DNA of 64,000 nt from Thalassia testudinum (lineage: Eukaryota; Streptophyta; Magnoliopsida; Alismatales; Hydrocharitaceae), in contig JAZHRO010000046.1 in assembly GCA_037157565.1 (NCBI GenBank), positions 13,924,501 through 13,988,500 of the forward strand, given 5' to 3'. The position numbers and the translations under genes were made by a program. The notes under the pieces were generated by a model that was not told the DNA's origin, made no database searches, and was given only the letters and a program-made list of their open reading frames with translations. How positions within the stretch are numbered: the stretch's first letter is position 1; every line of letters begins with the position of its first letter. Positions 20,801 through 31,142 of this stretch are shown here, in pieces.

Positions 20801-21085
20801 CCCAAAAAATCTATCTAATTTGGAGGCCAACCCATTTCCATTGCGCCAAGTAAATTCCACCCGAGAGGATGGAAACTCGCACAACTGCAGCGACTGAACC
20901 GTCATCTGGAAGCCTGTAGCCGAACTGTCTTTGTTGCTGTTAGGCCTATCTGCTCCTATTAATACGCAATTGAAATCCCCACCCATCAACCACATTCCCC
21001 CCTGCACCAACTCAGCCACAGCAGCCCATTCCTCCCACAGCACCTGCCTGGCAGATGCAGCATAAGGCCCATAAACCCCGGTAAC
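17867..21085 (-). pseudogene. ORF2: LINE ORF2, second part: endonuclease end, RT, zinc-binding domain
   Basis: In sense order the reading starts at the D insertion with TGVYGPY. It continues with GGDFNCVL, FTWRNG and SDHTPLVW (APE-type endonuclease, about 21080-20700), then the RT: SPGPDG and NFRPISL (in 20435-19623), WKVDFQKAYDSISW and QYADDTIFF (YADD at 19339-19350, catalytic pair intact). Last is the RVT zinc-binding domain (18388-17867, KVQIFLWLCRRESL...CPLC...H...C). Frame changes near 20410, 19630 and 18870 and stops between 18623 and 18388 break it. The first part of ORF2 lies beyond element D at 34772-35086. Confidence 0.92.
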
Positions 21086-22055
21086 TGGTAAGGTGGCAAA
21101 CCGCAGCACCGCTTTTGTGTCTTTATTATAGTATAGTCGTTATAGTATAAGATAAGACAGCTCCGGTTGTCATTACCATAGAAAATTCTTTTACTCGGAA
21201 ATAGTTTTCCCGAGGTCGAACTCAGGGAGCTACTAGAATTCTAGAAGTACAATGCTTTTATTACAAAAATAAGAGAGAGAGAGAGAGAGAGGTAGATTTG
21301 TTTCTTGGCTTTTTCTTCTTCTCTTCTTTCTCTCTTGTCTTATCTTCTTTTTCTCTTCTTTCCTCTCTTTGCTAGATCTTCAGTTCTTCTTCTTCTTTCT
21401 TTATCTTCTCTTCTTTATTCTTCTTCTCTTTTCTTCCTTCTTTTCTTTGCTTTCAGCTGTGGCACCTTCTCTTCTCTTCTTCTTCTTTACTTTGTCTGCA
21501 GAGCTTCATCCGTCCTCTGATTTCTCAATCAGACGGCTTAAGTGGTGTCTGCTACAGTGCTTCCTTTGTGCTTTTTCTCCTTCTTGCTCCTGCGGTCATC
21601 TTCTTCTTCCTCTTTCTTTTTCCTTCTTCTTGCGGTCTTCTTCTTCTTTCTCCTGCGGTCTTCTTCTTCTTCCTCTTTCTTTGAGCGGCCAAGGCTTCGA
21701 CCACCTTCTTCCTTCTTCTCTGCTTGCACACTCACACAACTGGTCAGAGCAAAACCTACCCCTACCCTTTCCCGCGTCTCTCTCTTTCTCAGATTTCTGT
21801 CATAGGATCGCTCTCCCAGAGCCAGGTATTCGGGTACGGGTATCGTGCCCGAGACCAGGCCCATTGGTGTACGGTGGTGGGAGAGGTGTGCGCAGTGTCG
21901 GGTATCCGGATCCGGCCCAGACCCGCGGGGCGTGAGCGCGGGCGAGGGCAAGCGCATGGGGCGCTCGTGCATAAGGGACTTGACCCCTGTGTTCGAAGGC
22001 GAATAGCCTCGAACACTTTTTCAATTTAAGTGCTGGCCCTGAGCCACGCACTTCC

Positions 22056-22079
22056 GAGGTGGGACTAAAGTCCCACCTC
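22056..22079. repeat. Perfect 11-bp inverted repeat in the D LTR
   Basis: GAGGTGGGACT (22056-22066) and AGTCCCACCTC (22069-22079) are separated by only AA. The same hairpin is kept in the 5' LTR (about 33023-33046). It lies downstream of the TATA box in the sense direction, so it would be in the transcript. Confidence 0.88.
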
Positions 22080-23035
22080 CCAGACTGGAGCCTGCAGGTG
22101 AGGAGCTCACGGCAATTGCAGTTGCTCACGAGGGGTTTGCCTCAACTGCAGACCTTGGAGTCTTCACGGAGACACTCCGCGCAACCTGGGACCAGCGCCT
22201 GGGTGAGGTCGAAGCTGCAGCTGCAGGTGAATGAGCTTCACTTGCTCAGCAATGGCGGCGAAGGGGGCGTGACCTGAACACAGAAATACGGCCTCTCGGC
22301 CTAGTCGGAAGATGCAGAGAGCTTCGTCGGAGTACGGAGAAGCCAGTGCGGGTGGTGGTGAGGCGTGAGGCGGTGTAAGGTGGCAGCCCTAGGTCAGACT
22401 GTGGTCAGAAAAATGGGTCTGTTCGAGGTGTCTTTAGGTGGCGTGTGGCAGGGAATGAAAAGGTGGAGGCTGTGGAGTGGAGTGAGGGGAAGCTTCTGAG
22501 GTGATCGGCGAGGAGTGAGGAGGTCTGTGGAGGTGGAATGGGCTCGCCGGAGAGGGTGGTCGGAGATGGAGCAGGTGGAGGTGGAAGTTGTGTGTGGGGG
22601 CGCAAAAATATAAATTGACAGAGGGGAAATTTAAAGGAGGAGGAGAGGAAGCTTTTACCTAAGTTTTGGACGAAGGGGGGAGGGCGGAGCCACCGGCTCG
22701 TGCCTGTCGGAGCTGAGGAAGAAGAGGCTTTGGAAGGGGAGATCGACGACGAGGAGGCAGGAGGAGGGTGTCGGCGGGTGCAGCACAACACAGACGAAAG
22801 GGTTAGGGGAACCCTACTGCAGGTAAGGCAGCAGAGCGATGAGGAGGAGGAGGAGTTGGTCGCCGGAAGCTGCAGGCCGTCTGTAGGAGCTGGAGAGGAT
22901 GAAGTGGGGGGTTATTCTCCGTCAGAGACAGCTTGCCTCCTTCGGCTGGCGATGGCGGTCTTTATAAAGGCGAAGGCAGAGGGGTGGGCACAGGGAGGCG
23001 ACGTGCCTCCCTCGCCGGAGAATGGTCGAGCAGAA

Positions 23036-23122
23036 GCCCATACCTTCTGCACGTTCGCACAGAAGGTGTGGGCAATGGCAGAGATCATTGTGGTGTCCCT
23101 GCGACAGCAGACGTCGCAGGGA
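23036..23122. repeat. Two tandem hairpins upstream of the D LTR TATA box
   Basis: CCCATACCTTCTG pairs with CAGAAGGTGTGGG (about 23038-23072, one wobble), and TCCCTGCGAC (23096-23105) is perfectly complementary to GTCGCAGGGA (23113-23122). Both are kept with changes in the 5' LTR (33910-33990), where the first stem carries paired changes in the arms. Confidence 0.8.
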
Positions 23123-23893
23123 ACACTCGGTTCAACGGGCAGAGGGCCTCCCTCACCTGCGAGGTGCCATGCTCTGCGCAAAGTCGCCGGAGCATGACGC
23201 TGCTCAAAGAGTTGCAGGGAGGACCTAAGTGCAAAGAACGACGAAGAACCTAGGGGCCAAAATTTGAAGGTTTCGAAAGTTGAGGGTCAAAAAGTAATAG
23301 ATGAGGACCAAAATGCAAAGTCGGTCAAGAGGGTCTCTTCTTAGGCTCAATTTTTTATGCATGACTAAATGGGACCTAAGGATTATAATGGTGAATTTTA
23401 TTTCTAGATCAGACCTTGTTTGACCGGTCAATTTATGTAAAAACCCAAAGTAAATCATTAATTGGGGATGGTTCTCAATGTAGGTCAAAATGGGTTCCCA
23501 AGGCCAAATTGAAGGTTCTAAACCCTAGAGATTATTTTTCTATGAATTTTAGAGGGTTTAGTCAATTTTTACTTTGCCTCGACCCTCATGAATTGAAGTG
23601 GGTTTGTTTTAGGGTTATAGAATGTCATTTAATTCCTTGGAGTTGCTGTAGCCCTTGTTGGATCAAATCATCCCACTTTCCTCCTTATTAGGTTAGTTTG
23701 ACCTATGTTTGGACCCTGAGTTACCCTGTTTACTGATTGTGTTGGTGAAATTACATTTTTACCCCTTATGACCTATTTTCTTCACAAACTCATAATTCTC
23801 TGAGTCAAGCCTTTCTATAAGTTATGTAGGAGCTTTTTCTTGCAGATCTAAGTTAGATTATGCTAGTTAGGGTTCACGATGAGGTTCTCATGA

Positions 23894-23909
23894 TACCCCC
23901 ATGCCTAGC
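23894..23909 (-). other. Element D polypurine tract at the 3' LTR
   Basis: The minus strand reads GCTAGGCATGGGGGTA directly before the LTR start. This is the expected plus-strand primer. Confidence 0.85.
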
Positions 23910-24337
23910 TTTTGCTAGTCCCTTAGCAAAAACTTAAGGTTTTAACCTTTGTTCTAGACCATGATGTTTTTAATAACTTCAGATAAGTGCTTTTTCATTT
24001 GAACGTAGATTAGGTTAGAATGCTGACCATAGGCCTAAAAGGTACTCTAGTACCAATCAAGATCCAGATCTGTCTAGCCTCAGCCTCAGTCTTTGGCAAA
24101 GGTTTTTAAGGCTCACAAGAACTAACCTAAGGTCTATTGGACTTTGTGGTTAAAGCACCCGTGCTTGAAATGATTTTAGCCCTGGTTCTGTTCGCAGTGC
24201 GTTTTGTAAGAGAGAGAGATAGAAAAATTTTTCTGTTTGGAGAGTTTTCTCTCTCTTTTTTTCTTTATAGTGCTAGCTTAGGATTGGCTTTTCAACACGG
24301 TCTGTATCAGATTCCTTGTTCCCATCATCAATCCTCA

Positions 24338-24490
24338 AGGGTTCCTGGTAATCGATGCTTCGTGATAGCACCGCCCATGGCAACCCCCGGAACCCTGGCT
24401 ATTGAGATTTCGAGATAATCCCATCCATGGTGTTCCGTGGCCGAATCTAGACCCTGGCAATTAACACTTCATGATAATGCCATCCATGGA
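24338..24490 (-). repeat. Three imperfect ~50-59-bp repeats in the D 3' spacer
   Basis: Each unit has CTGG(C/T)(A/T)AT, then TTC(G/A)NGATA, then CC(C/A)(T/N)CCATGG on the + strand. Units start near 24339, 24389 and 24448. The same three-fold arrangement is in element C (about 55270-55415) and, inverted, in element A (about 36805-36950). Confidence 0.65.
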
Positions 24491-24504
24491 ATCTGAATCA
24501 GTAG

Positions 24505-24555
24505 AGTGCTTACATGCCCCTAGTAGGATATGTAAATATCCTAAGAGGCAAGCAC
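24505..24555 (-). ncRNA. Conserved spacer hairpin in D
   Basis: The outer arms are AGTGCTT (24505-24511) and AAGCAC (24550-24555). The inner arms TAGGATAT and ATATCCTA (24524-24531, 24536-24543) flank GTAA. The same nested hairpin is perfect in C (55430-55481) and slightly decayed in A (36741-36792). Confidence 0.65.
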
Positions 24556-25158
24556 CGAGGAGATGATTTTTTGTTACGCATCTTCGAGGGGATTTCCCAC
24601 CTCTCTGCACTGGGAACTCGTCCAAATCAACTTGTGTTGATCGGCCACTCCTACTCTAGGTGTACTTTTCAGAATTTTTGACGCTTCTGCGTGATTTTTG
24701 ATTTTTACGCTTACTGAACCAAGCTGTGTGTGAGGTTAGGGTGCTTAGGTTACTGAGTCTCGTAAACCAGACATTAGTTAATGAGGTCAAATACTCCCTA
24801 AGCCTTGGACCTAATACTTAAGCTTTTCATTTTCCTCAACCTCTTGAGGAATGTCTAGATCTTAATGGGTACTAAGAGTCTATCCAAGAATGCCTAAAGT
24901 TTGCGTTCTTACTAATCTTACCATGCACTTTTCATTTCTTTTCTTGAATAAGGTCCAGAACTTTGGTCAATTCCTTAGTTTCTTACTAACGACTATCACT
25001 CTTTTCTTTCATTTTGGCACTCTTTTTCATTTTGTTTCTTTTCCTTCTCCCACAAAATTTCCTTTCTCCTCTTAAAAAAAATTTTTAATTTTTATGGTGT
25101 TTTTGGCATATGTGAATTTTTTGTTTGAAACCTTTTCTTACAAGTTTTACACTTTTAT

Positions 25159-25175
25159 ACCCCCCCATGCCTAAG
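25159..25175 (-). other. Element D internal polypurine-tract copy
   Basis: The minus strand reads CTTAGGCATGGGGGGGT, 0.27 kb after the integrase stop. See also the tract at the LTR (23894-23909). Confidence 0.75.
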
Positions 25176-25270
25176 GTTTGCAATGTCCTCATTGTGACTT
25201 AGGGGATTTTTATTTACTTAGTTCATTCCTTAAGACAGATGTTTTGATGAGTGAATGGGTCGGGATGATT

Positions 25271-25317
25271 GTTGCGGACGATTTCTAATCCTAGATGCAA
25301 GCATCTGAGGTGGAGTC
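25271..25317 (-). ncRNA. Conserved hairpin element in D
   Basis: In the sense direction: GACTCCAC, CTCAGATG, loop CTTG, CATCTAGG, then TTAGAAATCGTCCGCAAC. Seven of the 8 arm positions pair, one as a wobble. It is the counterpart of the hairpins at 12687 (X), 17171 (A) and 56279 (C). Confidence 0.65.
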
Positions 25318-25390
25318 GGCTGTCTATAAGGGCGAATCATAAGTGCACAAAGGTGTGAAAAAGGTTTTAGATTTTCAGGAAAAATGACTG

Positions 25391-25420
25391 GCTGCCTCCC
25401 GTTAAGCGCTGAGTTTTACG
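25391..25420 (-). other. Post-pol conserved motif in element D
   Basis: The minus strand reads AAAACTCAGCGCTTAACGGG, then AGGCAGCC, immediately after the integrase end. It is the same motif as at 17051-17085. Confidence 0.75.
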
Positions 25421-25442
25421 CCATCGACTGGACGCAATGAGC

Positions 25443-26255
25443 TCAAAGAGAATGGAGGATATAAGATGATTCAGCCAAATCAGTAGAAGTCACATCAATG
25501 AACAGCTTGAGTCTCTGACCATTCATGATGAAAGGTTCGGAATCGTGGCTGAGCGGACTGATTTCAATGGCTCCATTTCCAAAAGCCTGTCGGACTAAAT
25601 ATGGTCCGACCCACTTGGATCTCAACTTTCCCAGGAAAAGTTTGAGTCGGGCATCAAAGAGTAGGACCTTCTGACCAGGATGAAAGATCTTTCTCGAGAT
25701 ATACTTGTCATGGAAGGCTTTAACCCGCTCCTTTTAGATTCGCGAGTTCTCATACGCGTCTAGGCGTAATTCATCGATCTCGCTGATTTGAAGCTTTCTG
25801 TGGGTTCCAGCCTTCGAAAGATCTAGATTATAGTTCCGTACTGCCCAATAAGCTTTATGATCCAGTTCTACGGGAAGGTGACACGCCTTTCCGTACACCA
25901 GTTTAAAGGGAGACATGCCTAATTGGGTTTTGTGGGCGGTCCTATAGGCCCACAATGCTTCCGGAAGTCGAGACGACCAGTCCTTCCTGTCAGGCCGAAC
26001 AGTGACCTGCAGGATTTTCTTGATCTCCCAATTTGACAGCTCAGCTAGACTATTAGTTTGGGGGTGATAAGGAGTAGAGATTCTGTGAGACACCCCGTAT
26101 TTGGTCATCAGTGACCTAAACTGAGTGTTTGTGAAATGGGCCCCCCCATCAGAGATTATAGCACGAGGAATCCCGAACCTTGAGAAAATGTTTTGATGAA
26201 TGAATTTGAAAACGATTTTGTGATCACAGGTTCGGGTCAGATGGCTTCGATCCAT
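25443..26255 (-). pseudogene. pol: Element D integrase: rest of core and C-terminal domain
   Basis: This is the second part of integrase, in another frame after a 1-base deletion near 26240. It has IISDGGAHF (second catalytic Asp), the NSLAELSNWEIK segment with the catalytic Glu, the LPEALWAYRTA block, and the C-terminal GQKVLLFDARLKLF and VGPYLVR region. A TAA at 25734 stops the frame, after which the same frame continues to 25443. It inserts the cDNA in the family; this copy would give no complete enzyme. Confidence 0.92.
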
Positions 26256-28180
26256 TTGGACACATAGTCCACAGCAAGCAGAATGTATTTGAAACCATCC
26301 GAAGTAGGAAAGGGGCCCATAAAATCAATCCCCCAAACATCAAAGATTTCACATACAAGAATGGGCTGCAAAGGCATCATGTCGCGACGGCTCATGTTGC
26401 CCAAAGTCTGGCAATGACTGCATGCCTTGTAGTGACCGTATGCGTCTTTGAACAGCGTGGGCCAGTAAAAGCAACACTGGAGGACTTTTGATGCGATTTT
26501 ATGCCTAGAGAAATGGCCACCGCATGCCTGGTCATGGCAGAAAGAGAGCATATTGTTGATTTCCTCCTCCGGGACACATCTCCGGATGACTTGATCAGCA
26601 CCTATACGAAAAAGGTACGGGTCTTCCCAGATGTAATACTTGGTATCAGAACGCAATTTGTCTTTCTTGGCCTTCGGCCAATCAGATGGGATCTGATGAG
26701 ATGCCAAGTAGTTTACTATATCAGCAAACCATGGAAGTCTAGTACCGATAGTTAGCAGGTGCTCATCAGGAAAATGTTCCGTGATGGGTCTGGAAGGGTT
26801 GATAATCTTAGAAGGAAGACGGGATAGATGGTCGGCTACCACATTCTGCCTTCCCGCCTTGTTGCGAATCTCAAGATCGAATTCTTGCAACAGTAAGATC
26901 AAACGAATTAGTCGAGGCTTCGCATCCTTCTTGGCAAGGAGATGCCTTACAGCCGTGTGATCCGAGTAGATGATGACATGGGAACCCAGGAGATACGATC
27001 GAAACTTTTCAAGGGCAATTACTACGGCTAGCAGCTCTTTCTCGGTAACCATATAGTTACGCTGAGCCTCGTCAAGTGTCTTGCTAGTGTAGTAGATGAC
27101 CACAGGTTTCCCGTCAGCTTTCTGCCCCAGGACCGCTCCTACAGCAAAATCAGACGCATCGCACATGATCTCAAAGGGTTGAGACCAGTCAGGGGATTGT
27201 AGGATAGGTGCCTGGGTGACTCGGTCACAAAGGTTTTCAAAGGCTAGTGTGCATTCCTTGGAGATTTCAAAGGGTACATCCTTAGAGAGAAGAGAAGTCA
27301 AGGGGCGTTCGATTTTCGAGAAATCTGGAATGAAACGACGGTAAAAATCGACGTGCCCCAGAAAAGAACGGATGTCCCTGATCGAGCTAGGCATAGGAAG
27401 GCGAGAGATCAGATCAACCTTAGCTCGATCCACTTGGATGCCTTTTTCCAAAATTAAGTGTCCCAGGACAATTCCCTCAGGCACCATGAAATGGCTCTTT
27501 TCCCAGGAAAGAACCAAATTCACATCGATGCATCGCCTGCGTATCTGGACCAAGTGTTGGAGGAAATCATCAAATGATGCTCCAAAAACTAAAAAGTCAT
27601 CCATGAAGACTTCCAGATAGTCACCTACCATATCTGAGAATATGGCAAGCATGCACCGCTGAAAAGTAGCGGGTGCATTGCAAAGATCGAAAGGCATCCT
27701 TCAGAAAGCGTATGTTCCGAAGGGGCAGGTGAACGTGGTCTTTTCTTGGTCCTCACGATGGATTACCACCTGGGTGTAACCAGAGTACCCATCAAGAAAG
27801 CAGAAGAACCTATTTCCCACTAGTTTCTCGAGAATTTGATTAATGAAAGGTAGTGGGAAATGATCCTTCTTCGTGGAGGAATTGAGTCGGTGGTAATCTA
27901 TACAGACTCTCCACGCGTTGGCTAATCGGGTAGGAATGATTTCTCCGGTCTCAGTCGTTATAGTGGTGAGTCCTACCTTCTTAGGCACAACCTGAATTGG
28001 GCTCACCCAACGACTATCGGAGATCGGGTAGATGATTCCGGCATCTAACCACTTGATGATTTCCTTTTTCATGACCTCCTGCAGATTAGGGTTCAAACGT
28101 CTCTGCATTTCATGAGAAGGTCGTGCGCCCTCTTCTGAATAGATATGATGAGTACAATAAGAGGGACTTATTCCAGTCAA
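26237..28180 (-). pseudogene. pol: Element D pol: RT, RNase H and integrase N-terminus
   Basis: One frame runs from 28180 to 26237 with a single TGA at about 27698-27700, where relatives have an arginine (CGA to TGA). RT is at about 28070-27390 ([27 protein letters not shown], catalytic FMDD at 27596-27607, intact). RNase H is at about 27180-26820 (CDAS with its Asp, then [20 protein letters not shown]). The integrase HHCC finger and first core Asp (WGIDFMGPF) follow. This is the best-preserved polymerase in the window. Confidence 0.93.
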
Positions 28181-28528
28181 ATCATCGAGAGTCCACCCGA
28201 TGGCTCTGCGATGTTGCTAGAGGACAATAATCAGACAGGATTCCTATTCGGGATTGAGGTTGGAATTGATGATCACAGGAAGGGTCTGATTAGAACCCAA
28301 AAAGATGTATTTCAAGTGAGAAGGAAGGGGCTTTAGCTCGAGGATGGGGTTATCAGCAGCGGCGGGTGGTTCAGCATAGACGTAAGGTTCAAGGATAGGA
28401 GTTACTGGGTTGTTCAAATCTAGATTCGACTCCTCTGTTTGCAGGTCAAGATCTTTCTACGGATGATGAGGTATAATCAGGTCATTCTGGAAGTGTGTTT
28501 CATCAACGAAAGCCCTAATGTCACAAAT
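28181..28528 (-). pseudogene. pol: Element D protease-RT linker
   Basis: A poorly conserved acidic linker between protease and RT, full of stops here. The matching part of element C (59308-59532) is open and reads HKPLPEHLKYVLLGSN near its end, a recognisable pre-RT segment. Confidence 0.6.
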
Positions 28529-29829
28529 CTATTCGATGACACCGCAATTGATTCCTTGTTGGGCCTTGAATATATCAATTTTCAGGGTTTGATTCCCAAA
28601 TTTGAGCTCTATTTGGCCCTCCTCACAGCTAATGTTGGCTCTAGCAGTAGCCAAGAAAGGTCTCCCTAGAATGATTGGTGTATCTCTAAGGTTCTTAGGT
28701 GCGTCCATGTCTAAGACTATGAAGTCTACAAGAAAGAAGAAATCCCGTACCCTCACAATAACATCCTCGAGAATCCCTTTTGGTGACTTTATAGATCGAT
28801 CTGCTAATTGTAATGTCACCTCGGTTGGTTTTAGCTCAGATTCTTCTAGATGGTCAAGTAAGGATGTGGGTATCAGATTTATGAAGCACCCAAGTCTAGC
28901 AAGGCTCTATCAAATTGGGTATCACCTATCTTGCAGGAAATCAGGGGAGTACCAGGATCTTTAGCCTTGGGTGGGAGTCTGCTTAGGATTACAGAGCTGG
29001 CTTGCTCTGACAGAACAATTGGACTCCCACTCTTGGTTCGCGGCTTACGCTGGGGTGTACACACATTCTTTAAGAATCGTGCGTAAGCCGGTACGTGGCG
29101 GATTGCATCCATCAAGGTGATGTTTATGTGGACCTGCTCAAAGAGCTTGACCAGGTCCTCCTCAGGTGCCACGGGCTTGGTGGTCTTCTTTCCCTTGGTC
29201 AAGGCCTCGGGAAATGGGATCTTGGTTGGTTCTTCTAGGATAGGTCCAGGTCTTGGATCTAGGACAGGGGTAGGAACGTCCTGGATTACCGTCCTAGGCT
29301 TGGGATCACTACCAGGCTTGGAGTGGTTTGGATGAGGTGGATCTTGGGTTTCCTTACCACTGCGGGTCGTTACGGAATTAAGTCTTGCCTGGTTTTGGTT
29401 GGGATTGGGTAAGATGGGTTGCTGCTGGTAGCCTGCAAAAGAAGTGGAGGCCTCCATCCCGTCGGGTGAAGGAACAGAGGGGGCCTGATAAATCATATGG
29501 GTTTGGCTCGGGTTTGGGTTCATAACGCGCCGCTGGGTTGGCACGTTATTCGGGTTAGGAAGAGGTTGGGAAGGAAGAGTGCCTGGCTGGCGAGAATTTT
29601 CCAACTGGGCTAGTTGATTTCGTACCTCTGTAAGCTCGTCCTTGTGCTATTTTTGGATAGCCGCATTTGTTCTTTGAATGTCAGCCAAAGTCTGAAGGAT
29701 AAGGGACATTTGATCCTGATTTGGCCCTGATGGATAAGTAGGGTTGGGCTGAGGCTGAGGCGGCTGGTAAGGATGAGGGGGTTGTGGGTGGGGCTGAAAG
29801 GGTGGTCTTTGGGTTTGGGAATTTCCCAC
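28529..29829 (-). pseudogene. pol: Element D Gag C-terminus and protease
   Basis: From 29829 the frame carries the Pro/Gln-rich Gag end, a TAG at 29647-29649, and then the long spacer to the protease. The protease block has PLISCKIGDTQFDRALLDLGAS (active site D-L-G-A-S, typical of Athila) ending at a stop near 28879. The frame then shifts and continues in 28819-28529 with LADRSIKSPKGILEDV and IILGRPFLATARA (protease flap and C-terminal region). The enzyme cleaves Gag-Pol in this family. The TAG is shared with element C. Confidence 0.88.
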
Positions 29830-31142
29830 CCACTGAAAGTTGGGATGGTTTCGCCATCCAGGGTTATAGGTGTTGGAGAACGGGTCGTTTTGGATGGCGT
29901 TGAGGACCTCGCAGGTCTGAGGAACCTCCAGAGAGTCAGAGAAAGGGGGGATGGAATTCCCCGAGCTGGTGTAGAAAGGATCGGATGGACCTCTGGTCCG
30001 AGAATCAGATGATGGATATGGTCCATCCTAGGAGAAGATCGATGGAGAATGTTTTGCACAGTTTCCCTTGTGGAAGGAGGCTGTGCAAAGGGGCTATGCG
30101 CAGAGGTGGCTCGCTGCAGGTGCTGAGTCAGCTCATCCACCTTCTTTTCAATGATTGAGACCTTATCAAATCGACTGGCCATTAATTCCAGGTCGACTGA
30201 TGCGGATAGGCCCTGCGTCTCATGTGCTCCCCTAAGATTCGTTGATGTGCGGGTATTCGTCCTGCCGAATAATCCCATGGAGTTATTGTTGATGGAGTCC
30301 TCACACATGTTTTCGAGAATCTCCCACACAGTGTCCTCATGTTGACCCATGATATTTCCTCCGCAGGTTGCATTGACGAAAAGACGGATGTCCTCACGAA
30401 GTCCCTGGTAAAAAGATTGGACCTGTTCCCATTTAGGAACTCCGTGATGGGGGCACTTTCTCATGAGATCCTGAAAGCGATCCCATGCCTCATGGAGAGG
30501 TTCCCCTGTTTGCTGAGTGAAGTGAGTAATCTGATGGTGCAAGGCATTGGTCCGACCAACGGGAAAGAACTTTTTCAAAAATTCAGACTGAAGTTCTTCC
30601 CAAGTGTTGATCGGCCGGGTCTGAGTTTGGTACCAATGAGCGGCCTTGTCCATAAGAGAAAAGGAGAACATCTTCATGAGAAGAATATCCCAATTTTGCG
30701 CATCTGACGTAAAAGTTTGGGCCAGATGCTTTAGCTGTTTGATGTGCTGGAAGGGATCTTCGGAATTAAGCCCATGGAATTTAGGTATAGCATGAATCAT
30801 ATTGGGCTTCAATTCGGAATCAGGTCCTCTAGTCGGGATTCTGACTCGAGGCTCAATGGCCACTGCAGCAGGATTATAATGGCCCCGCATCATAGGACGC
30901 TGCGGTGGGTGCACAAAGTTTTGGAAGAGGTCATTGAGTCGCTGGAGCTGGTGCTCCAGATTGTTTTCTTCCTCAACTGGCTGAGCCATGATGGGGGAAG
31001 AAGAAGAGCTTGGTTCAGAATCAGATGAGAGAATGATGGGGTAGGGTTGCCGTGCAAACGCGGGCGTCGAGGCTTGGCCTTGACGAGAGTGAATTCCTAA
31101 AGGAGATCTTAAGGGTGGTCTTAAGGATCTCCTACCGTTCAT
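29830..31142 (-). pseudogene. gag: Element D Gag, N-terminal and capsid part
   Basis: The frame starts at the ATG at 31142 (MNGRRSLRPPLRSPLG); a second candidate ATG is at 30989 (MAQPVEEEN). The upstream ATG is favoured because B and C also have M(F)GRRS there. The capsid domain (Retrotrans_gag) includes FSFSLMDKAAHWYQTQ, FLKKFFPVGRTNALHHQI and RKCPHHGVPKWEQVQSFYQGL (about 30700-30400). Near 30050 the frame is lost by a shift, and the Athila hallmark GWRNHPNFQW lies in the next frame near 29840. No CCHC knuckle is seen, as usual for Athila. Confidence 0.9.
31101..31133 (-). ncRNA. Hairpin just after the D gag ATG
   Basis: AGGAGATCTTAAG (31101-31113) pairs with CTTAAGGATCTCCT (31120-31133) around GGTGGT, with one bulge. 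In element C the same hairpin (62115-62147) has G-C where D has A-T in the stem. It overlaps codons 4-14 of gag. Confidence 0.6.

Larger units (their letters stand above)
21086..23893 (-). mobile_element. Element D 3' LTR
   Basis: It spans TGGTAAGGTGG to CTCATGA on the + strand; the terminal CA/TG is mutated on the inner side (CTCATCA in the other copy). A (GA)n run at 21268-21291, a long pyrimidine tract (21300-21720) and the end block GAGGTCGAACTCAGGGAGC (21212-21230) are visible. The sense TATA box lies in TTTATAAA (22961-22968). This copy is about 110 bp longer than the 5' LTR, mainly from two segments missing there. The reading frames in it are low-complexity. Confidence 0.93.
23910..25157 (-). 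other. Element D 3' spacer between the two polypurine tracts
   Basis: About 1.25 kb without a gene. From left to right it contains a CT-rich stretch, three imperfect repeats around CCATGG (about 24338-24490), a conserved hairpin (24505-24555), a palindromic ATCAACTTGTGTTGAT (about 24627-24642) and T-rich sequence (24900-25140). The reading frame at 24137-24418 has no recognisable domain. No env-like gene is seen. Confidence 0.7.

Noticed and set aside
21212..21230. GGTCGAACTC resembling a Pol III B box
   Set aside because: No A box at the right distance, and it is part of the conserved LTR block on the antisense strand.
21369..21935. Long Ser/Phe/Leu-rich reading frames in the D LTRs (also 32362-32994)
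   Set aside because: They come from C/T-rich low-complexity DNA and lie inside LTRs; both strands are open for the same reason.
23910..25157. env-like gene of Athila elements
   Set aside because: No open frame with signal or transmembrane segment in the 3' spacers of B, C, D or X.
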